Position numbers and translations under genes: made by a program
The notes under the pieces: model-generated
The model's database searches: none
What the model saw: only the letters and a program-made list of their open reading frames with translations
What the model was told of the DNA's origin: nothing
From: Kribbella steppae
Lineage (GTDB): Bacteria; Actinomycetota; Actinomycetes; Propionibacteriales; Kribbellaceae
Reading direction: 5' to 3'
DNA: 64,000 nucleotides
NCBI RefSeq assembly: GCF_004342025.1
Contig: NZ_SLWN01000002.1
Span: forward strand, 1 to 64,000
Shown: positions 59,042 to 64,000 of the stretch, piece by piece
Position numbering within the stretch: the stretch's first letter is position 1
Layout: each line of letters starts with the position of its first letter

Positions 59042-59997
59042 AGGGTCACCAGCGTGCGGCCGAGCTTGACCAGCTCGGCCCGCAACTCGGGCGGATCGAG
59101 CACCTCGAGGGCGTTCCCGAACCGGCAGAAGGCGGCTGCCGCGTTGCCGATCGACTCGATCGGCACGGTGACCGTCACAGTCCCGTCGTCCGCCGGCTCG
59201 GCTGCGGCGACCGCCTTCACCAAGACCGGGAACGACACGTCGTGCATGCGCCCGGCGAGCCCGGCCGACACGCGTACAACGGCCTCGGCGGTGAAGCGAG
59301 TCTGGTCGAAGTCCGCCAGGCGCTCCTGCCAGAAGCCGGCCAGGTCGAAGTCCGCCGGCCGCTCGAACTCTTCCTCGGTCGAGGTGAGCTCGAGGATGCT
59401 GGCGACCCGGTACGTCCGCATCCCGTTCCCCGTGGCGGCGACGACGTACCAGGCACCGTTCTTGAGCACGAGGCCGTACGGTTCGAGCACGCGCTCGACC
59501 TCGCGGGGTGCCTCCCAGCGCCGGTACAGCACCTTGATCCGGCGGTCGTGCAGGACGGCGTCGGCCACGGCGGAGAGGTGCTGCGAGTTCTCGGCGTCCT
59601 GGTACCACGCGGGCAGATCGAGGTGGAAGCGGTTCTTCAGCCGGCCGGCTCGGTCGCGTTGGTCCGGGGCCAGCGCCGCCAGCAGCTTCAGCTCGGCCGC
59701 ACTCGTCTCCGCGGTCAGCCCGAGCGCCGCGGCCGGACCGGGCATGCCGACCAGGAAGAGCGCTGCCGCCTCCTGCTCGGTGAGTCCGGTGAGGCGAGTG
59801 CGGTAGCCCTCGACCAAGCGATAACCACCGGCTCGACCTTGGTCGGCGTACACAGGAACTCCGGCCGCCGCGAGTGCCTCGACATCGCGGTAGATCGTGC
59901 GGAGCGAGACCTCCAGCTCTTCGGCGAGCTCACGCGCGGTCAGCTGCCTGCGGGTCTGCAGCAACAGCAGGATCGACAGCAGCCGGCTCGAACGCAT
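59029..59997 (-). CDS. WYL-domain (YafY-type) transcription regulator
   Basis: A 322-aa regulator. The N-terminal HTH (residues 1-60) has LTARELAEELEVSLRTIYRDVEAL, the central WYL domain is about 140-220 (IKVLYRRWEAPREVERVLEPYGLVLKN, given as its key strand region), and the WCX C-terminal extension is about 235-320. These proteins sense nucleic-acid or small-molecule ligands and control adjacent genes. It is divergent from the duplicated DUF1579-like gene, its probable target. Confidence 0.88.
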   Translation of the reverse strand: MRSSRLLSILLLLQTRRQLTARELAEELEVSLRTIYRDVEALAAAGVPVYADQGRAGGYRLVEGYRTRLTGLTEQEAAALFLVGMPGPAAALGLTAETSAAELKLLAALAPDQRDRAGRLKNRFHLDLPAWYQDAENSQHLSAVADAVLHDRRIKVLYRRWEAPREVERVLEPYGLVLKNGAWYVVAATGNGMRTYRVASILELTSTEEEFERPADFDLAGFWQERLADFDQTRFTAEAVVRVSAGLAGRMHDVSFPVLVKAVAAAEPADDGTVTVTVPIESIGNAAAAFCRFGNALEVLDPPELRAELVKLGRTLVTLYDS

Positions 59998-60058
59998 GAT
60001 CCGAGGTTAGCTCCGAACACTGCCATGCGCTGTCAGGTTTCACCGTCACGCTGACTGC

Positions 60059-61021
60059 ATGACGACATGGACCAAGGTGACCGGCGACTTCGACTTCCTG
60101 AACGGGTACTTCGACGTACGGCACCGAACCCTGAAGGAAGCCTTCGTGGGCTGCGACGAGTGGAACGAGTTCGACGGGACGACGACCGCGCGGACCCATT
60201 TCGACGGGGCGATCAGCATCGACGAGATGCGGTTTCCGACGCAGCGGCGGTACGGGATGTCGGTCCGGCTGTTCGACCCGGTGGAGAAGGAGTGGAGCAT
60301 CTGGTGGATCGACAGCAGGACGATGCAGCTGTATCCGCCGGTCCACGGTCGCTGGTCGGAGGACGGTACGTCGTGCCGGCTGGTCGGTGAGGACGAGCTG
60401 GATGGGCAGCCGATCCTGGTCAGCTACGAGTGGTCCGACATCACCGAGCAGACCGCGCACTGGGAGCAGTGCTACTCAAACGACGGCGGGAAGACCTGGG
60501 AACTCAACTGGGTCATGGACTTCACCCGGCGGGACACGCCGCCGCCGTCACTCGACGTACCGAAGCTGACCGGTGACTTCGACTTCCTCGTCGGCAAGTG
60601 GGACATGCACAACAGCCGTCGCAAGCCCGCGCTCGGCGCCGAGGCCGAGTGGTACGACATGCAGTCGGAGATGGAAGTCACGACGTACATGGACGGTGCC
60701 GTCAGCTTCGACGAGGGCTGGTTCCCGACCGAAGGCTTCCGTGGCGCGACGCTGCGCATCTACAACCCCGAGTCGAAGACCTGGGCGATCCATTGGATCA
60801 ACAGCCTGCGCGGCCAACTCGAGACACCGGTCATCGGCTCGTTCCGCGACGACGGCACCGGGATCTTCGAAGGACCGGACGTCTGGGAGGGGCAGCCGAT
60901 CGACGTCCGCTTCACCTGGACCCCAGGCACCGACAAAGCCGCCTGGGAACAGTCCTTCTCGGTCGACGGCGGCAACACCTGGATCCCCAACTGGAAAATG
61001 CAACACACCAGAATCGGCTAG
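60059..61021 (+). CDS. Tandem-duplicated DUF1579-like protein
   Basis: A 320-aa protein made of two homologous beta-rich halves, residues about 8-157 and 171-319. Each opens with TGDFDFLxGxxD, has a DGAxSxDExxFPT segment and ends with W-x-x-(N/D)-W-x-M-x-x-TR. The fold is probably calycin-like; the role is unknown, though this family is often annotated as DUF1579. The duplication lies in one gene. No ribosome site precedes the ATG. Its stop shares CTAG with the convergent MFS stop. Confidence 0.75.
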   Translation: MTTWTKVTGDFDFLNGYFDVRHRTLKEAFVGCDEWNEFDGTTTARTHFDGAISIDEMRFPTQRRYGMSVRLFDPVEKEWSIWWIDSRTMQLYPPVHGRWSEDGTSCRLVGEDELDGQPILVSYEWSDITEQTAHWEQCYSNDGGKTWELNWVMDFTRRDTPPPSLDVPKLTGDFDFLVGKWDMHNSRRKPALGAEAEWYDMQSEMEVTTYMDGAVSFDEGWFPTEGFRGATLRIYNPESKTWAIHWINSLRGQLETPVIGSFRDDGTGIFEGPDVWEGQPIDVRFTWTPGTDKAAWEQSFSVDGGNTWIPNWKMQHTRIG

Positions 61022-62205
61022 GCACGGCCTTGGGCAGGAACCTCGTCGTAGCGCCGGGCTTTCGCTACGAGCAGGTGGAGGCCCAACGTCAGGGCGAGGA
61101 TGGCGGCGGCGACGACGAGCAGCCCGTGCGGTGACGCCCCAGCCGCCAAGGTGATGCCACCGAGGCCACCGCCCAAGGCAACGCCCAGCGAGATGGCGCT
61201 GCCGTTCAGCGCCATCACGATGGCCGCGGAGTCCGGGGCGAGGGCGGCGAGGCGGGCCTGCTGGGGAACGGCTGCGCCGCCGTTGCCGATCCCGGCGACG
61301 AAGAACCACACCAGACCCGCGACAGCCAGTGCGGTGCCGAGCGGCACCACCCTGAACGCGAGCGCCCCCAGCGCGGCGTCCAGGAGGAGCCCGGTCAGTA
61401 CGACGGTGAGCACTCGGAGCGCCGTGTAGCGGTCGACGAGCCGGCCGGTCACTGCGTTGCCGAGCATGCTGGCCAGGCCGTAGCCGAACATGATCAGGAT
61501 GATCGTCCACTCGGCCGTGAAGGACGGACCCAGGATCAGGGTGGCGTAGGTGAAGCAGACGTAGCTGCTGCAGAGGATGCCGGTCGTGACGAGCAGACCG
61601 GCCAGCAGGCGCGGTTGGCCGAGCGGGCGCAAGCGGTCCGCCAGCGTTCCGGACGGGAGATGCAGGCGCGGCAGCTTGAGCAGGATGCCGGTCAGCGCGA
61701 TGGTGCCCACCACCGCGACCAGGATCATCGGGAGCCGCCAACTCGACTGCCCGAGCACCAGGCCGACCGGCACTCCGAGCGCGGTCGCGGCCATCCAGCC
61801 GCCGAGTACGAAGGACAGCGCCTTGCCGTGGTCCTTGGCCGGTGTCAGGGCGAGCACGTAGCCGGTGACGGCTGCGTTGAGCAGGCATCCGCCGAGCGCC
61901 GCCACCACCCGGCCACCGAGCGCGATCGGGTAGGTGGTCGCCAAGCCGACGATGAGGTTGCCGAGGACGAAGACGCCCAGCGCCCACGCGATGGTCCGGC
62001 GACGCTCCCAGCGGCTTGTCATGGTGCTGAGCAGCGGCGCCGCGAGCGCGGACGTCAGCGCGAACACTGACACCAGCTGCCCGGCGGCCGCCTCGACGAC
62101 GTTCAGGTCCTCGGCGATGGCGGGGAGCAGACCGGCCAGCACGTAGCCGTCGATGCCGGTCGAGAAGGTCGCTACCGCAAGCCAGATGAGGGGTCGGTAG
62201 TTCAC
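61018..62205 (-). CDS. MFS transporter, 12-helix, arabinose/efflux-like
   Basis: A 395-aa transporter with about 12 hydrophobic helices. FSTGIDGYVLAGLLPAIAEDL is helix 1, TSRWERRRTIAWALG the loop 2-3 motif, and GGRVVAALGGCLLNAAVTGYVLAL helix 4. It resembles the DHA1 drug/arabinose-efflux group. Its GTG overlaps the stop of the methyltransferase (TAGTG), so the two are co-expressed; the enzyme may modify what the pump exports. Confidence 0.88.
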   Translation of the reverse strand: MNYRPLIWLAVATFSTGIDGYVLAGLLPAIAEDLNVVEAAAGQLVSVFALTSALAAPLLSTMTSRWERRRTIAWALGVFVLGNLIVGLATTYPIALGGRVVAALGGCLLNAAVTGYVLALTPAKDHGKALSFVLGGWMAATALGVPVGLVLGQSSWRLPMILVAVVGTIALTGILLKLPRLHLPSGTLADRLRPLGQPRLLAGLLVTTGILCSSYVCFTYATLILGPSFTAEWTIILIMFGYGLASMLGNAVTGRLVDRYTALRVLTVVLTGLLLDAALGALAFRVVPLGTALAVAGLVWFFVAGIGNGGAAVPQQARLAALAPDSAAIVMALNGSAISLGVALGGGLGGITLAAGASPHGLLVVAAAILALTLGLHLLVAKARRYDEVPAQGRA

Positions 62206-62846
62206 TATCCTCCCAATTGCTCATAACCGGCGAAAACAAACATGCTTCGAGCAAGTTTGAGCGGATCTGGTCGTCCGGTCAAGCGATGGACGCCGACGCC
62301 GAAGCCCGCCTCCGGGTCGGACAGCCAGACCCGGTCGAACTCGCGCTCCTCGAACCAGCGGCAGATCGTCGGCACCAGATCGGGCTCGCCGCGGTGCCGC
62401 GTCCAGATGACCGTGCCGCCGGACTTCGTGAGCTGGCGGCAGGTGTCGACGGTCCGCTCGATGTCGGCGTCGACGATGTTGCCGAACACCCCGCAGACGA
62501 GTACGACGTCGGCCGGCACCAGATCCTGGTAGTGATCGACCAGCGCGGCGTCGCCCTCGACCACCTCGACGCCGGTCAGCCCCGCGACCCGGATCGACTC
62601 CTCGGCGACCGCCGTACTGCGTGGATCAAGCTCGACGAGCCGGGCCCGGACGTCGTCGCGGCGCGGGTGGGTCGGCAGCACTTCCAGCAGGTCACTGCCC
62701 TCGCCCGCGCACAGACTGACGACCGTCAGCGGACCGGGCGGGCAGGCATCCAGCGCGGTGCGAATCTGCTCCTGTACGACGGCCAGCCGCCGCGCGAGCC
62801 ACGAATCGGGCACGTCGTAGTCACCGTGCCAGCTGTGCCAGTCCAT
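62205..62846 (-). CDS. Class I SAM-dependent methyltransferase
   Basis: A 213-aa methyltransferase. Motif I is VVSLCAGEGSDLLEVL near residue 43, then ARLVELDPRSTAVAE, the acidic VEGDAAL motif, and DVVLVCGVFGNI. SAM binding is clear; the substrate is not. The ATG at 62846 begins MDWHSWHGDYD, which looks like a conserved opening; the frame runs on upstream but overlaps ribH. It is coupled to the MFS gene. Confidence 0.85.
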   Translation of the reverse strand: MDWHSWHGDYDVPDSWLARRLAVVQEQIRTALDACPPGPLTVVSLCAGEGSDLLEVLPTHPRRDDVRARLVELDPRSTAVAEESIRVAGLTGVEVVEGDAALVDHYQDLVPADVVLVCGVFGNIVDADIERTVDTCRQLTKSGGTVIWTRHRGEPDLVPTICRWFEEREFDRVWLSDPEAGFGVGVHRLTGRPDPLKLARSMFVFAGYEQLGG

Positions 62847-62850
62847 AGCC

Positions 62851-63321
62851 CTAGAGACTACGGATGGCCACCAATGTCGACAGCGCTGCCTGCGTGGCTT
62901 CGTACCCCTTGTCCTCGCGGCTGTCCGGCAGACCGGCCCGGTCCAGCGCCTGCGGGTCGTTGTCACACGTCAGTACGCCGAAGCCGACCGGAACCCCGGT
63001 GGTCACGCCGACCTGCATGAGCCCGTCGGTCGTGGCCTGGCAGACGTACTCGAAGTGCGGGGTGTCTCCGCGGATCACGACTCCGAGTGCGATCACCGCG
63101 TCGTACCCACTCTTTGCCGCGTGCAACGACGCGACCGGGAGCTCGAACGATCCCGGCACCCGGATCACCGTGTAGTCGGTGATGCCGGCCTCGTCGAGCG
63201 CGCGGATCGCACCGGCGACGAGCGCGTCGGTCACCTTCGGGTGCCACTGCGCGCCGACGATCGCGACCCGGGCCCCTTCGACCCGCGGCGTCTCGATGGT
63301 GGGTGCTCCACTGCCCGACAT
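62851..63321 (-). CDS. ribH: 6,7-dimethyl-8-ribityllumazine synthase
   Basis: Penultimate step of riboflavin synthesis. The 156-aa subunit has [19 protein letters not shown] near residue 20, the [10 protein letters not shown] loop near 58, [15 protein letters not shown] with the active-site His near 87, and [11 protein letters not shown] near 115. It normally assembles into pentamers or capsids. Its ATG overlaps the ribBA stop by one base (TGATG). Confidence 0.97.
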   Translation of the reverse strand: MSGSGAPTIETPRVEGARVAIVGAQWHPKVTDALVAGAIRALDEAGITDYTVIRVPGSFELPVASLHAAKSGYDAVIALGVVIRGDTPHFEYVCQATTDGLMQVGVTTGVPVGFGVLTCDNDPQALDRAGLPDSREDKGYEATQAALSTLVAIRSL

Positions 63322-64000
63322 CAGCCGGCTCCGTTCTCTTCAGCCAGTACGCCGCCCGGCAGGTGATGGCCCATCCGGTCGCGCTTGGTCCGCAGGTACC
63401 GCAGGTTGTGTTCGGTCGGGTCGATCGAGATGCTGCGCCGCTCGACCACGTCGATGCCGTAGCCCTGAACGCCGGCCAGCTTGTCCGGATTGTTCGTCAG
63501 CAGCCGGACCTCCTTGACGCCCAGATCGGCCAGGATCTGCGCGCCGGTGCCGTAGTCGCGGGCGTCGGCCGGCAGTCCGAGGTCCAGGTTCGCGTCGACC
63601 GTGTCGCGGCCGGCGTCCTGCAACTCGTATGCCTGCAGCTTGTGCAGCAGCCCGATCCCACGGCCCTCGTGACCGCGCAGGTACACGACGACACCACCCT
63701 CGGCCGCGACCTGACGCAGTGCCTCGTCGAGCTGCGGACCACAGTCGCACCGCAGCGAGCCGAACACGTCGCCGGTCAGACATTCCGAGTGCAACCGGGC
63801 CAGCGTCGGCCCGTCCCCGATCTCACCGCGGACCAGTGCCAGCTGCTCCGACCCGTCGACGATGTTCCGGTAGCCGTAGGCAATGAAATCGCCGTACCGG
63901 GTCGGCAGAGTCGTGGTCGCGACCCGCTGGATCTGGCGCTCGGTACGACGCCGGTAGCGGATCAGATCGTCGATCGACACCAGCACCAGCCCGTGCTCGT
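63321..64000 (-). CDS. ribA: RibBA, GTP cyclohydrolase II part (5' end outside window)
   Basis: The first step of riboflavin synthesis. The visible 226 residues cover the GTP cyclohydrolase II domain: zinc cysteines in [17 protein letters not shown] and the catalytic [22 protein letters not shown]. The frame stays open to position 64000 and begins with a linker ([14 protein letters not shown]) typical of the junction after a RibB domain, so this is probably bifunctional ribBA truncated by the window edge. Any FMN riboswitch would lie further upstream. Confidence 0.93.
   Translation of the reverse strand, partial: EHGLVLVSIDDLIRYRRRTERQIQRVATTTLPTRYGDFIAYGYRNIVDGSEQLALVRGEIGDGPTLARLHSECLTGDVFGSLRCDCGPQLDEALRQVAAEGGVVVYLRGHEGRGIGLLHKLQAYELQDAGRDTVDANLDLGLPADARDYGTGAQILADLGVKEVRLLTNNPDKLAGVQGYGIDVVERRSISIDPTEHNLRYLRTKRDRMGHHLPGGVLAEENGAG

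Overview
This is high-GC DNA from an actinomycete. The grounds are a leaderless-promoter style, chains of ATGA/GTGA overlaps, ECF41- and ECF42-type sigma factors, a luciferase-like (F420-type) oxidoreductase and a classic actinobacterial rRNA leader box. Gene order and content suggest the Propionibacteriales, with Kribbella or a close relative the best guess; that name is inference, because no 16S sequence lies inside the window.

Read on the minus strand, the window is a chromosomal backbone with insertions. The backbone is infC-rpmI-rplT-trmH (35183 to 32865), pheS-pheT (30204 to 26537), argC-J-B-D-F-R (13324 to 7573) with argH further on, tyrS (1854 to 550), and then the promoters and 5' leader of an rRNA operon that runs off the left edge. 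Inserted into this order are a TetR/MFS efflux pair (30586-32863), a gamma-glutamyltransferase, a GT2 plus polytopic membrane (GT-C-like) pair (21736-24914), a giant CshA-repeat surface protein (15842-21631), a carboxymuconolactone-decarboxylase/ECF41 pair (13489-14927), and a sigma-factor/membrane-protein pair placed between argR and argH.

The right half is accessory and metabolic. It holds a LacI-controlled sugar ABC transporter with a clan GH-A glycosidase (36677-42310); a DUF1707/ABC/FtsX exporter beside a TetR gene (42307-46802); an SseB-like protein, a small membrane protein and a uridine-kinase-like enzyme (46833-48592); a DGPF/ECF42/34-aa peptide/methyltransferase operon (48546-51048); an aldose epimerase; hisE-hisG (52621-53784); a metallo-hydrolase and P1-type peptidase whose start codons overlap head to head at 54545-54548; an oxidoreductase pair with MarR; a WYL regulator facing a duplicated DUF1579-like protein; and the end of a riboflavin operon (ribBA-ribH).

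The most unusual non-coding signals are two long palindromes (39834-39999 and 51135-51238), each flanked by a perfect 6-bp direct repeat, which look like miniature inverted-repeat transposons; a composite repeat block before pheS (30381-30594); a tandem ARG-box operator lying on a leaderless argC promoter; an infC gene that has no ATG/GTG/TTG start at the conserved place; and a hidden, translationally coupled 34-codon gene at 49352-49456.
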